A stretch of DNA of 64,000 nt from Cognataquiflexum gelatinilyticum (lineage in GTDB: Bacteria; Bacteroidota; Bacteroidia; Cytophagales; Cyclobacteriaceae): the NCBI RefSeq assembly GCF_024813435.1, contig NZ_JANAEZ010000006.1, positions 62,001 to 126,000 on the forward strand, in the 5' to 3' direction. Positions 16,819 to 25,874 of this stretch are shown piece after piece. Below the pieces are notes generated by a model. It searched no databases. It was given only the letters and a program-made list of their open reading frames with translations, and was not told the origin of the DNA. Every line of letters starts with the position of its first letter. The first letter of the stretch is position 1. The position numbers and the translations under genes are program-made.

Positions 16819-18210
16819 GTGGCGTTAATCAAATCTATTTCCGGTATCAGAGGTACTATTGGAGGTAAACCCGGTGAGGGCTTGACTCCTTTGGATGTTG
16901 TCAAATTTACTTCAGCCTATGGCAGTTGGGTGATCAACCAAACAAGAAATCCAAAAGTGGTCATCGGCAGGGATGCAAGAATTTCGGGTGAAATGGTTTC
17001 CAAACTAGTAGCAGCGACGCTTCAGGGTTTGGGAATTGATGTGATCGACCTTGGTCTGAGCACTACTCCGACAGTCGAATTGGCTGTTCCTTTGGAAAAA
17101 GCAGGTGGAGGAATCATCCTTACCGCAAGCCATAATCCTATTCAATGGAATGCCTTGAAACTGCTCAATGACAAAGGAGAATTTATATCAGACCTGGAAG
17201 GAAAATCCATTTTGGATAATGCAGAGAAAGGAAATTTCTCCTTTGCGGAAGTCAAAAAAATTGGAAAATATATCCAGATCGACGATTACATCGACCGACA
17301 TGTACAGCATGTTCTCGGTCTCAAGCTTGTAGACAAAGAGGCCATTGCTGCCAAAAAATTTAAAGTAGTCATTGATTGTGTGAATTCCACAGGAGGCATC
17401 GCCTTACCAAAATTGCTGAGGGCACTTGGCGTTGAGGATATCGAGGAAATGTATTGTACTCCTGACGGACATTTTCCCCATAATCCCGAACCTCTTCCTG
17501 AAAATCTCAGGGACATTGCCGATAAGCTTAAAAAAGGCAAATATGACCTGGGCATCGTCGTCGATCCTGATGTCGACAGACTTTGCTTTATGAATGAAGA
17601 CGGGAGTCCTTTTGGGGAGGAATATACCTTGGTAGCTGTGGCGGATTACGTGCTTTCGCAGACTCCCGGCAATACCGTTTCCAACCTGAGTTCTACCAGG
17701 GCATTGAGAGATGTCACCGAAAAAAGAGGCGGCGAATACCACGCTGCCGCAGTGGGAGAAGTCAACGTCGTCAATAAAATGAAGGAGACAAATGCGATCA
17801 TCGGTGGGGAAGGCAATGGCGGGGTCATCTATCCTGAATCCCATTATGGACGTGACGCATTGGTGGGAATTGGTTTGTTTTTGACGCATTTGGCCAAGTT
17901 TGGTAAGACAATCTCAAGACTGAGAGCGAGCTATCCGAATTACCATATTTCTAAAAACAAAATCGAACTGACTCCCGAAATCAACGTGGACAAGATCCTA
18001 GAGGAAGTCAAAAAGAAATATAAGAAGCAGCCGATCAATGATATTGACGGTGTCAAGATAGAGTTTGACAAGGAATGGGTGCATTTGAGAAAATCAAATA
18101 CCGAACCCATTATCAGGATTTATTCTGAATCCGAAAGTCAGGCCACTGCTGACCACTTGGCCAATAAAATCATTCTTGATATCAAAGAAGTGGTGACGAG
18201 CTCAAAGTGA
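16819..18210 (+). CDS. glmM: phosphoglucosamine mutase
   Basis: 463 residues starting at a GTG; the only nearby ATG (16817) is out of frame. GlmM converts glucosamine-6-P to glucosamine-1-P for UDP-GlcNAc, the precursor of peptidoglycan and lipid A. Seen: the phosphoserine loop LTASHNP with Ser104, the metal-binding DPDVDR at 249-254, the sugar-specificity loop GGEGNGGVIYPE, and the C-terminal phosphate site RKSNTEPIIRIY. Phosphomannomutase activity cannot be excluded, since Bacteroidota GlmM and ManB are close, but the N-terminal SGIRGTIGG pattern favours GlmM. Confidence 0.93.
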   Translation: MALIKSISGIRGTIGGKPGEGLTPLDVVKFTSAYGSWVINQTRNPKVVIGRDARISGEMVSKLVAATLQGLGIDVIDLGLSTTPTVELAVPLEKAGGGIILTASHNPIQWNALKLLNDKGEFISDLEGKSILDNAEKGNFSFAEVKKIGKYIQIDDYIDRHVQHVLGLKLVDKEAIAAKKFKVVIDCVNSTGGIALPKLLRALGVEDIEEMYCTPDGHFPHNPEPLPENLRDIADKLKKGKYDLGIVVDPDVDRLCFMNEDGSPFGEEYTLVAVADYVLSQTPGNTVSNLSSTRALRDVTEKRGGEYHAAAVGEVNVVNKMKETNAIIGGEGNGGVIYPESHYGRDALVGIGLFLTHLAKFGKTISRLRASYPNYHISKNKIELTPEINVDKILEEVKKKYKKQPINDIDGVKIEFDKEWVHLRKSNTEPIIRIYSESESQATADHLANKIILDIKEVVTSSK

Positions 18211-18282
18211 TTTCAACTGTTGTTTGTGTCTTCACAAACAATGGCTGACAAAAACAAAATAACCCGACCCAAATAGAAGAAA

Positions 18283-19425
18283 ATGAGAGTTTATTTAGAC
18301 AATGCCGCCACCACTGCCATGGACGACCGCGTGATCGAGGCCATGCTTCCTTTTATGAGACAGCATTACGGCAATCCTTCATCCGTGCACAGCCATGGAA
18401 GGGAAGTTCGGTCTGCTATCGAAAAGGCAAGAAAGAAAGTGGCGGAATTGCTCAATGCCTCTCCTGCTGAAATATTTTTTACCTCAGGTGGCACCGAAGC
18501 TGACAATACTGCTCTCGTCTGCGGCATTGAAACTCACGGGATCAAGCATGCCATCACTTCCCCGATAGAGCACCATGCCGTCTTGCATACTTTAGAGGAT
18601 TGTGCCAAAAAAGGAAAAGTAAAGCTCAGCCTTTTGGATGTCAATAATAAAGGAGAAATCAACCTTGACCAACTCAGGGAATTACTTCAGGCGAATCCCA
18701 ATTCGTTGGTTTCCTTGATGCATGCCAACAATGAAATCGGAAATATCAATGACTTGGCTGCCATCGGTGCTTTGACAAAAGAATACGGGGCTTTCTTCCA
18801 TTCGGACACCGTACAGACCATGGGACATTTTGTCCATGACCTCAAGAACCTTCCCGTCGATGCCATCGTGGCCGGTGGGCACAAATTTCATGGACCAAAG
18901 GGCTCAGGCTTTTTGTATGTGAGAAAGGATAAAAAAATCCATCCATTCATCCATGGAGGAGCCCAGGAAAGGAATATGCGGGGAGGTACAGAAAATGTCA
19001 TCGGCATCGTCGGTATAGCTAAAGCTTTGGAACTTGCTTATGAAGACATGGCAGGGCACCGTACACATATCGAAGGATTGAAAAGGTATTTTATCGAATC
19101 CCTTCAAAACAATATTCCAGAAGTTGATTTTAATGGGCTTTCCTCAAATTCTGAAAAAAGTCTTTATACTGTATTGAACGTGAGTCTGCCTCCTTCTGAA
19201 GAAAACAGGGGCATGCTGCTTTTCAACCTTGACCTTCATGGAATTTCTGCATCGGGCGGTTCGGCATGCAGCAGCGGCGCTACTGTCGGTTCTCATGTAC
19301 TCCGCGCTATCAATCACGATGCGGAGAGAGAATCAGTTAGGTTTTCCTTTAGTAGGTTTAATACCAAAGAAGAGATCAATTATACTGTGGAGAAGTTGAA
19401 AGAATTGTATGGGGTGACGGTTTGA
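18283..19425 (+). CDS. cysteine desulfurase, NifS/IscS type
   Basis: 380 residues. It removes sulfur from cysteine for Fe-S clusters and thio-cofactors. Landmarks: YLDNAATT at the N-terminus, SGGTEADN, HHAVLHTLE, HANNEIG, Lys201 in AGGHKFHGPKG (PLP Schiff base), and the mobile-loop Cys329 in GGSACSSGATVGSHVL. The short loop with CSSG fits group I (IscS/NifS) better than the SufS group. No iscU or other cluster genes are adjacent. It follows glmM by 72 bases and may be read from the same transcript. A terminator follows at 19504. Confidence 0.92.
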   Translation: MRVYLDNAATTAMDDRVIEAMLPFMRQHYGNPSSVHSHGREVRSAIEKARKKVAELLNASPAEIFFTSGGTEADNTALVCGIETHGIKHAITSPIEHHAVLHTLEDCAKKGKVKLSLLDVNNKGEINLDQLRELLQANPNSLVSLMHANNEIGNINDLAAIGALTKEYGAFFHSDTVQTMGHFVHDLKNLPVDAIVAGGHKFHGPKGSGFLYVRKDKKIHPFIHGGAQERNMRGGTENVIGIVGIAKALELAYEDMAGHRTHIEGLKRYFIESLQNNIPEVDFNGLSSNSEKSLYTVLNVSLPPSEENRGMLLFNLDLHGISASGGSACSSGATVGSHVLRAINHDAERESVRFSFSRFNTKEEINYTVEKLKELYGVTV

Positions 19426-19426
19426 A

Positions 19427-19466
19427 AGGGTTTTAAGGTTGTAAAGTTTTAAGGTTGAAAGGTTTG
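19427..19466. repeat. short direct repeat after the desulfurase gene
   Basis: Two adjacent near-copies of TTTTAAGGTTGTAAAG / TTTTAAGGTTGAAAGG immediately after the stop. Degenerate and short; possibly a decaying member of an intergenic repeat family. Confidence 0.4.
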
Positions 19467-19503
19467 GGATACTGACTTCAACTTATTTTCCTTAATGATT
19501 AAT

Positions 19504-19535
19504 TAAGCCATGATGAGATCATGGCTTTTATTTTT
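19504..19535 (+). terminator. terminator after the cysteine desulfurase gene
   Basis: Perfect 10-bp stem AAGCCATGAT (19504-19513) / ATCATGGCTT (19517-19526), 3-base loop, then a T-rich tail. Confidence 0.8.
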
Positions 19536-19592
19536 GAACTATATTTTCCATAAATGGAATTTGATCCTTATTTTTCCAGAAACTTCTCATCA

Positions 19593-20726
19593 ATGAAAAA
19601 GGTCTTTCTTTTGGTCGCAACTGTGATTCTTTTATCCTGTTCCAAAAAAGGTAATGAAAACTCCACAGGTGCATTTGAGGAAAATAATTTAGAAATAGAC
19701 ACTGTCCTAGTTGATTCTAAAGGAGAAGTGTTGATGGCAGGGACTTTTTTGGGAGTGTTCGATTTATCTGAAGACAAAAAATTCCTATACAATTTCGATG
19801 GCAGTTCCCATCAGATCGAAGTTATTGATTTGGATAAACTTGTGTTGGATAGAAAAATCCAGCTGGAAAAGGAGGGTCCAAACGGTATCGAAAATCCCAA
19901 TGGCCTTCTTGATCTTGGTGAAGGCCGTTTTCTTTTCTCAAATTTTAACTCGTGGACTGTAGTTAACCAAGATGCCCAAAAAATTTCAATGTTCAATTAT
20001 GAAAAAGAAAAACTCTCCGGAGATAGTCTTTTTGGAAAGGAGGACCTTAATCCTCATTACTTATTCGTGGAAGGTAAAAAAGAGTTTTACACCATTATTG
20101 ATCAAATTGATCAAAACAGTACCACAATTGGATTGGTCAATCTGGATACTAAAACCCTAAAAAGAATTGAAATTCCCCAACTGGAAAAACTAAAGGATTT
20201 TAGAGTGTTGATGACCATGTCTGGTTCTATAGCGTCAAATAAACCAGTGGTAAGCATGTATTCATGGAATGATAAAATCTTAATTGGTAACAATGCCATA
20301 AATCAATTTATCATTTTTGATCCAAAATTGGAATCAGTTAATGTAAAAACCTTTGAAAGTAAACTTACCCCTAATCAAAAAACGCCGAATGAAAAGGTTG
20401 AAGTAGGTTCCATTGAAGAATTAATTGCGGCAGGCAAAAAATTGAATGAACAAATTGATTTCAAGAATTTAAATTGGGATTCCGATTCCCAAAGATTTTA
20501 TAGGCTTTCTAGTATTTCTTTACCAAAGCCTGAGGGTGAAACAATTAATAAGGCTGATGTATTCCTAACGGTTTTTGATAAGGAACTCAATATGATTGGG
20601 GAGATGAAGTTGGATGGTTTTACCAAACCGCCGGTTACAAGTTTTTTCAAAGACGGAGCAATCTGGATACACCAAAACCTCAATGATGAATTGGGTTTTA
20701 TAAGAATAAAAGTTTTAGAAAATTGA
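19593..20726 (+). CDS. DUF4221-like lipoprotein
   Basis: 377 residues from the ATG at 19593 (MKKVFLLVA). The in-frame ATG at 19554 would add 13 residues ahead of the signal peptide and is less likely. A lipobox ends in Cys (ILLSCSKK, about residue 16), so the mature protein is lipid-anchored. The body looks like a beta-propeller-type periplasmic sensor: repeated short strands with D/N turns, for example the FDLSEDKKFLYNFDGSSHQIEVIDL pattern. This resembles the DUF4221 lipoproteins common in Cyclobacteriaceae; that assignment is from memory. Function unknown. It precedes the thioredoxin-DUF3738 fusion gene by 55 bases. Confidence 0.75.
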   Translation: MKKVFLLVATVILLSCSKKGNENSTGAFEENNLEIDTVLVDSKGEVLMAGTFLGVFDLSEDKKFLYNFDGSSHQIEVIDLDKLVLDRKIQLEKEGPNGIENPNGLLDLGEGRFLFSNFNSWTVVNQDAQKISMFNYEKEKLSGDSLFGKEDLNPHYLFVEGKKEFYTIIDQIDQNSTTIGLVNLDTKTLKRIEIPQLEKLKDFRVLMTMSGSIASNKPVVSMYSWNDKILIGNNAINQFIIFDPKLESVNVKTFESKLTPNQKTPNEKVEVGSIEELIAAGKKLNEQIDFKNLNWDSDSQRFYRLSSISLPKPEGETINKADVFLTVFDKELNMIGEMKLDGFTKPPVTSFFKDGAIWIHQNLNDELGFIRIKVLEN

Positions 20727-20781
20727 AGGCTTGTGAGGAAAGTCAAGATCTGCAAATTGCTTCTTTAATAACTCCACGTTA

Positions 20782-22002
20782 ATGTTTAAAAAACCTCTAA
20801 ATATGAACCCATACCCAAGTGTGAGATTTGTTTGTCTGATCCTTGCTTTTACGCTTGTTAGTCACTTTTCCATGTCCCAAAAGATAGGTTTGGGAGAAAA
20901 AATTCCTTCCTTCGAAGTAATTGATCTTAAAACTGATGAAGTGAAGAAAGTTGAAAGTGATTCTGAAAAGATTATCCTAATCGACTTTTGGGCAACTTGG
21001 TGCGGACCTTGTATTGCGGGGATGCCGCACTTGGAAAGTCTACAAAAGTCTTTTCCTTCTGAACTTCTGGTGCTCGCTGTCAGTGATGAAAGTCCGGAAA
21101 GAATAAAAAAATTTATGGTGAACAGACCCTTCGGCTTTTCCTTTGTAACAGATAAAGAGAATAATCTGGTGAAATATTTCCCACACAGGATTATCCCGCA
21201 CACAGTTTTGATTGATAAGTACGGCGAAGTGATAGCCATTACCTCACCGGATCAAATCACCGAAAAAACAATCAGGGATGTTTTAGAAGGACAAAAACCT
21301 ATTTTCCCATTAAAACAGGAACAGGTAGGTTTTGAACCCAGCCATGATTTTTTTGAAGTTGCCGAGGATGTGGACCAATATTTTGTGATCCAGAAGGAAT
21401 TCGAAGGTGTTCCTACCTTTGCCAAAGTTCCAAATCAGGGAACATTTGGAAACAGAAGAATCTCTGCCCATAATTTCTCAATTGAAGGGCTGTATAGGAT
21501 GGCATTTCAAAAAAGCTCCATGAGGATAGATTATTTGATTGATCAAGAATTGGTAGCCTACAAACCTGGAAGCCTGTACAGCGTGGATGTGATTGTGCCC
21601 ATCGGAAGTGAATCTGACCTTTATGAATATTTTGCAAAAGGCCTTACCGAATGGTTTGAGATAAAAGGAAAACTTGAGAAAAGGCCTACTGAGGTATTCG
21701 TTTTGTATTCAACAGGACAGGCAAACCTGACAGAGTCAAAAGAATATAGCTCCTACAGCGGACGAAGCGGTACATTTCAAAGTGATGGAGCTTCCATGAA
21801 TGATTTGGCCGAATATCTTGAGGATTTTGATATTTTGGGCTTGCCAGTAGTAAATCAAACCAACCTTAATGGCACCTATTTCTTTGACCTGAATTTTGAA
21901 CCGGAAAATCCCCAAAGTCTTATCTATGCCTTAAAAAGTTTAGGCTTGGCAATCAAAAAAGAATCAAGGGAAATTGATGTCTTGGTGTTGTATAAGGATT
22001 AA
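20782..22002 (+). CDS. secreted thioredoxin-like protein fused to a DUF3738-type domain
   Basis: 406 residues. Signal peptide at about 13-32 (a second ATG at 20803 is an equally possible start). Residues 33-170 form a TlpA/ResA-type thioredoxin domain with the WCGPC active site (FWATWCGPCIAGMPH) and the cis-Pro region PHTVLID. Residues from about 195 on resemble the TIGR03435/DUF3738 domain: an SIEGLYRMAF segment, a FQSDGASMNDLAEYL block, LPVVNQTNLNGTYFFDL, and a C-terminal EIDVLVLYKD. Such a domain pair suggests envelope thiol-disulfide work coupled to an unknown substrate. Probably periplasmic. Confidence 0.82.
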   Translation: MFKKPLNMNPYPSVRFVCLILAFTLVSHFSMSQKIGLGEKIPSFEVIDLKTDEVKKVESDSEKIILIDFWATWCGPCIAGMPHLESLQKSFPSELLVLAVSDESPERIKKFMVNRPFGFSFVTDKENNLVKYFPHRIIPHTVLIDKYGEVIAITSPDQITEKTIRDVLEGQKPIFPLKQEQVGFEPSHDFFEVAEDVDQYFVIQKEFEGVPTFAKVPNQGTFGNRRISAHNFSIEGLYRMAFQKSSMRIDYLIDQELVAYKPGSLYSVDVIVPIGSESDLYEYFAKGLTEWFEIKGKLEKRPTEVFVLYSTGQANLTESKEYSSYSGRSGTFQSDGASMNDLAEYLEDFDILGLPVVNQTNLNGTYFFDLNFEPENPQSLIYALKSLGLAIKKESREIDVLVLYKD

Positions 22003-22021
22003 AATTTAAGACTATTGGTCT

Positions 22022-22062
22022 AACCCTCCAAGGGTTTCAAAACCCTTGGAGGGTTTCCTTTC
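22022..22062. terminator. bidirectional terminator
   Basis: Perfect 15-bp stem AACCCTCCAAGGGTT (22022-22036) / AACCCTTGGAGGGTT (22041-22055) with a 4-base loop, between the convergent DUF3738-fusion and ABC transporter genes. The plus strand is followed by a pyrimidine-rich tail. Confidence 0.8.
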
Positions 22063-23852
22063 TACTCCGCAAATTGCAACCTCACCAGATTGGCATAAAA
22101 CCCATCTTCCTGCAAAGCCAGTTGTTCATGGGTTCCTTCCTCGACAATTTCACCTTCCTTCAGCACATAAATCCTGTCCACCTTGCGTATCGTGGATAAG
22201 CGGTGGGCGATGATGATGGTTGTCCTGTTTTTCATCAGTTCATCCAAAGCTTCCTGTACCAAAGCCTCAGATTCAGCATCCAAAGAGGACGTCGCTTCAT
22301 CCAAAATCAAAATCGCAGGATCCTTCAGGATGGCCCGGGCGATGGCTACACGCTGACGTTGTCCACCGGAAAGTTTGATCCCACGCTCACCGACCTTGGT
22401 TTCCATTCCTTCCGGAAATTTGCTGATAAACTGCCAGGCATTTGCTTTTTTGGCGGCTTCGATGATTTCTTCCTCCGAAGCATCGGGCTTGGCATAGGCA
22501 ATATTTTCTTTGATGCTTCCGCCAAATAAAAGAACTTCCTGTGGGACGATTCCGATGTTGGAGCGGAGTTGCTTCAGATTCCAGGTGTCGATTGATTTGC
22601 CATCAATCAAAATCTGACCCTTGTCTATCGGGTAAAACTTCAGCAAAAGCTGGATAATGGTAGACTTGCCGGCTCCGCTTTGACCTGCCAAAGCGACTTT
22701 TTCTCCGGCAGGGATTTCAAAGTCAATGCTTTTCAACACTTCCATTTCGGGACGGGTAGGATAAGAAAACCGTACACCCCGGAAGCTTACTTTTCCTTCC
22801 ATCGGGACTTTTTGGAAATCTGCTGTGGAGACTTCCGGTGCCTCGCCCAAGATTTCCAAAACCCGCTCAGACGATCCTATGGCTTTTTGGAGTTGGCCAT
22901 AAATGTCTCCCAAGCCCGCAATCGACCCGCCGATAAAGGTGGTATACAGTACAAATGAAACCAAATCTCCCACGCTCATGTCTCCCGAAGCCACCAAAGT
23001 CGCCCCGTACCACATCACCGCTACAATGCCGCCAAACAAAGCAAAAATGATAAATGAGATAAAAGCGCCTCGGAATCCCGCAGCTTTCAAAGCCACAACC
23101 ACGACTTTATTCAATCCTTTTCTATACCTGTTGGATTCGTATTCCTCACCAGCAAAGGATTTGACAGTCATGATGGACTGCAATGTCTCTTCCACTATCA
23201 CATTGGCAGCAGCAAGTTCATCTTGGGTTTCTTTGGAGAGTTTACGGATAAATTTCCCAAAGACCATCGCAATGATCACCAAAACCGGGAATGTCGCCAA
23301 CATAAAAAGCGTCAATTTGGGCGTGGTCATCATCAGGAAAATCACACCTGCGACCAAGGTGATGATCTGTCTTAGGAGTTCAGCTAAGGTCGTCGAGAAA
23401 GTATCCTGCAACATGCTGACATCTGCAGTGATCCTGCTGATCAATTCTCCGGTTCTCCTTTTGTCAAAAAAGGTCATCGGCAACTGTACCAATTGGCTGT
23501 ACAATGAAATCCTGATGTCCCTCATACTGCGCTCGGATACTTTGGCAAAAAGCCAAACCCTGAAAAAAGAGAAAATACTCTGAACCAATAATATTCCTAA
23601 AAGGATAAAGGCGATTCCATTGATGTCATCCACCAACCATGTTTTTCCTGAAGCTGTATCGATGAGTTTTCCCGCTACATAGGGAAAAGTCAAAAGTGTA
23701 AGACTTGAAAATATGAGGAAAAGCATCCCCAGGAAAAAATTCAATTTGTAAGGTAAGATAAACCTAAAAATCCCCCCAAGCTTACTCAGATTCTGTTTGT
23801 TTAGCTTGCGCTTTTCGTGCTCTTCAAGGGCATTGCCTCTCTTTTTTGCCAT
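22062..23852 (-). CDS. ABC transporter, fused permease and ATPase (MsbA/BmrA type)
   Basis: 596 residues from the ATG at 23852 (MAKKRGNALEEHEK). The frame extends 11 codons further to 23885, but the Lys-rich cytosolic start is preferred. Six transmembrane helices lie in residues 25-310, with the EISL/FDKRRTGELISRITADVSMLQ region typical of type IV exporters. The ATPase has Walker A GQSGAGKST, Q-loop PQEVLLFGGSI, signature LSGGQRQR, Walker B ILILDEATSSLD and H-loop IAHRLST. It works as a homodimer exporting lipid or hydrophobic compounds; the substrate is unknown. Monocistronic. Confidence 0.95.
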   Translation of the reverse strand: MAKKRGNALEEHEKRKLNKQNLSKLGGIFRFILPYKLNFFLGMLFLIFSSLTLLTFPYVAGKLIDTASGKTWLVDDINGIAFILLGILLVQSIFSFFRVWLFAKVSERSMRDIRISLYSQLVQLPMTFFDKRRTGELISRITADVSMLQDTFSTTLAELLRQIITLVAGVIFLMMTTPKLTLFMLATFPVLVIIAMVFGKFIRKLSKETQDELAAANVIVEETLQSIMTVKSFAGEEYESNRYRKGLNKVVVVALKAAGFRGAFISFIIFALFGGIVAVMWYGATLVASGDMSVGDLVSFVLYTTFIGGSIAGLGDIYGQLQKAIGSSERVLEILGEAPEVSTADFQKVPMEGKVSFRGVRFSYPTRPEMEVLKSIDFEIPAGEKVALAGQSGAGKSTIIQLLLKFYPIDKGQILIDGKSIDTWNLKQLRSNIGIVPQEVLLFGGSIKENIAYAKPDASEEEIIEAAKKANAWQFISKFPEGMETKVGERGIKLSGGQRQRVAIARAILKDPAILILDEATSSLDAESEALVQEALDELMKNRTTIIIAHRLSTIRKVDRIYVLKEGEIVEEGTHEQLALQEDGFYANLVRLQFAE

Positions 23853-24027
23853 GGATACTTTTAATTCTGAATTCCTAACCTGCAAATCTAAACAATATGC
23901 CCGTAGACGGAAGATAAAAGATCAGATTTTCAGGGAGAGAACCTGACTGTTGTAATATTTATTTTGAAAATAGGCTAGTAGTCCAATTACAAGTTCTGTA
24001 TTTTTATGAAAAACAAACCCAAAATCC

Positions 24028-24885
24028 ATGAGCCTCTCTACCCTGACTCCCGCCCAAGTAGCTGATTTTCACCGTGACGGTTACGTCCTGGTCAAAGGAT
24101 TCTGTTCTAAAGAAGAGACAGAAAAAATGTACAGGACAGCCATCGAAGACGATGCCATGAGAAAAAACGCATTGGACCTCAATGACCTCTCAGGGAAGAA
24201 AACAAGACTTTCACTTTGGTTTAAGCCCGGGAATGATGTTTTTGGATACCTGACAAGGAGTGAAAAAATGGTGAACTCAGTGGCTAAATTGTTAGACAGT
24301 GATGCACCTGTCTGTCACTTTCATTCCAAACTCATGCAAAAAGAACCACGTGTCGGCGGAGCTTGGGAATGGCATCAAGACTATGGGTATTGGTATAAGA
24401 ACCAGTTTATTTTTCCGGATCAACTCCTCAGCGTCATGGTGGCATTGACGGAAGCCAACAAGGAAAATGGCTGCCTTCAGGTTATCAAAGGTTCCCACAA
24501 ATTGGGCAGGGTTAATCACGGGTTTTCCGGGGAACAGGTAGGAGCGGATATGGTCATGGTCGAAAATGCCCTCAAAACAATGGAATTGGTTTATTGCGAA
24601 ATCGATCCGGGAGATGCATTGTTTTTTCACAGCAACCTGCTGCACAGGTCAGAAGCCAATCTTTCTGACAAACCCCGTTGGTCGATCATTGCCTGTTACA
24701 ATTCCCAATCGAACCTAGCCTACAATGAAACATCCACTTCCTGGAAAACTCCTGTAGACATGGTTCCGAATGAAGCCATTTTGGAATGGGAGGCAGACTC
24801 ACTTTCCTCTGCTGATTTTCTCAAAAAGGAAAATGATCCCGCGCTCAAAGAAACAGGTTGGGAAAAAGATGTAAAGTCCTCTTGA
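24028..24885 (+). CDS. phytanoyl-CoA dioxygenase (PhyH) family protein
   Basis: 285 residues, a jelly-roll Fe(II)/2-oxoglutarate oxygenase. The facial triad is His116 and Asp118 in WEWHQDYG and His206 in FFHSNLLHRS, with Arg217 (DKPRWSI) for 2-oxoglutarate. The family hydroxylates varied small molecules; bacterial members are usually of unknown substrate. The gene ends 16 bases before a TIM-barrel isomerase, so co-transcription is likely. This PhyH plus xylose-isomerase-like pairing is common in sugar or polyol catabolic clusters, hence a guess that the substrate is a carbohydrate derivative. Confidence 0.88.
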   Translation: MSLSTLTPAQVADFHRDGYVLVKGFCSKEETEKMYRTAIEDDAMRKNALDLNDLSGKKTRLSLWFKPGNDVFGYLTRSEKMVNSVAKLLDSDAPVCHFHSKLMQKEPRVGGAWEWHQDYGYWYKNQFIFPDQLLSVMVALTEANKENGCLQVIKGSHKLGRVNHGFSGEQVGADMVMVENALKTMELVYCEIDPGDALFFHSNLLHRSEANLSDKPRWSIIACYNSQSNLAYNETSTSWKTPVDMVPNEAILEWEADSLSSADFLKKENDPALKETGWEKDVKSS

Positions 24886-24901
24886 TTCCAATTTCATCAT
24901 T

Positions 24902-25714
24902 ATGAAAATAGCATACTTTTGCCCGCTTTGGGGCTGCGAAGCCATCCCTTTTGAAGATTTCTTAAACCGTGTTTTGGAGGCAGGGTATGACGGTGTGGAA
25001 ATGAGTTTTCCTTTGGATGAAAAGGAAAGAGATCAAAGGGCAAATCTGATTAATTCTTATGGTTTAAAATTGATAGCCCAACATTGGGAAACTGTCGATG
25101 CTGATTTTTTGGTCCACAGCAAAAATTTTGAAAGAAGACTCAGAAATTTGGCTGCGACCAATCCCCTTTTTATCAATTCCCAAACCGGCAAGGACTACTA
25201 TTCCTTTGATCAAAACAAGGGATTGTTTGATTTGGCCAACCAAGTTTCAAAAGAAACAGGAATCCCTGTCCTTCATGAAACCCATCGGGGAAAATGGAGT
25301 TTTGCTGCCCATGTTACCAAAGATTACCTTGACCGCTTTCCTGAACTGAAAATCGCCTTGGACATTTCCCATTGGTGTGTGACTGCGGAATCCTTTTTAG
25401 AAGACCAAGAGGAGGCTGTTCAGACGGCCATAAGGTCGACAGCCCACCTTCATGCGAGGGTTGGGTATACAGAAGGGCCGCAGGTGCCTGATCCAAGAGT
25501 TCCTGAATGGAAACCCGCTTTGGAGAGGCACTTTATGTGGTGGGATCAGGTAATTGAAAAGGCTTCCAAAGAAAGTAAAAAAACCTTCACGGTGACACCG
25601 GAATTTGGGGCCCCGCCCTATATGGTCCTACATCCTCAGACCGGTAAACCCCTCGTCAATCAATGGGAAGTAAATGTATGGATGATGGAAACTTTCAAAA
25701 AAAGGTATCTTTAA
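24902..25714 (+). CDS. cytosolic sugar phosphate isomerase/epimerase, xylose isomerase-like TIM barrel
   Basis: 270 residues, AP_endonuc_2 fold without a signal peptide. Candidate metal-ligand segments: VLHETHRGKW (Glu/His), ALDISHWCV (Asp/His), HLHARVGYTEG and VTPEFGAPPY near the C-terminus (Glu). The family isomerises or epimerises sugars, inosose or ketoses with Mn or Co; the substrate cannot be read from sequence. It follows the PhyH gene by 16 bases. The downstream repeat (25729-25825) and a second, exported TIM barrel come next. Confidence 0.85.
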   Translation: MKIAYFCPLWGCEAIPFEDFLNRVLEAGYDGVEMSFPLDEKERDQRANLINSYGLKLIAQHWETVDADFLVHSKNFERRLRNLAATNPLFINSQTGKDYYSFDQNKGLFDLANQVSKETGIPVLHETHRGKWSFAAHVTKDYLDRFPELKIALDISHWCVTAESFLEDQEEAVQTAIRSTAHLHARVGYTEGPQVPDPRVPEWKPALERHFMWWDQVIEKASKESKKTFTVTPEFGAPPYMVLHPQTGKPLVNQWEVNVWMMETFKKRYL

Positions 25715-25728
25715 TCAAAAATTATTTC

Positions 25729-25825
25729 CTGCAGATGGCGCAGATTTTCGCAGATAGATTCTTGGAAAAGTTCGAATAAATTAGAGACCTAAATAAAATC
25801 TGCGGCAGTCTGCGAAATCTGCGGG
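25729..25825. repeat. imperfect inverted repeat built of GCAGAT units
   Basis: Left arm 25729-25757 carries three GCAGAT units at 9-10 base spacing; right arm 25796-25825 carries their reverse complements (ATCTGC/GTCTGC), with about 38 bases between. A similar intergenic palindromic element recurs in many Bacteroidota genomes, as I recall. Only one copy was seen in this window. Confidence 0.6.
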
Positions 25826-25874
25826 AGCAAATCTTTAGAAAATAAAAAACCGCGAGCCTATAAAGTCAGAAAAC

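Noticed and set aside
22903..23583. 226-residue ORF on the plus strand
   Set aside because: Antisense shadow of the ABC transporter gene; low-complexity Ser/Thr/Ile-rich translation without domain character.
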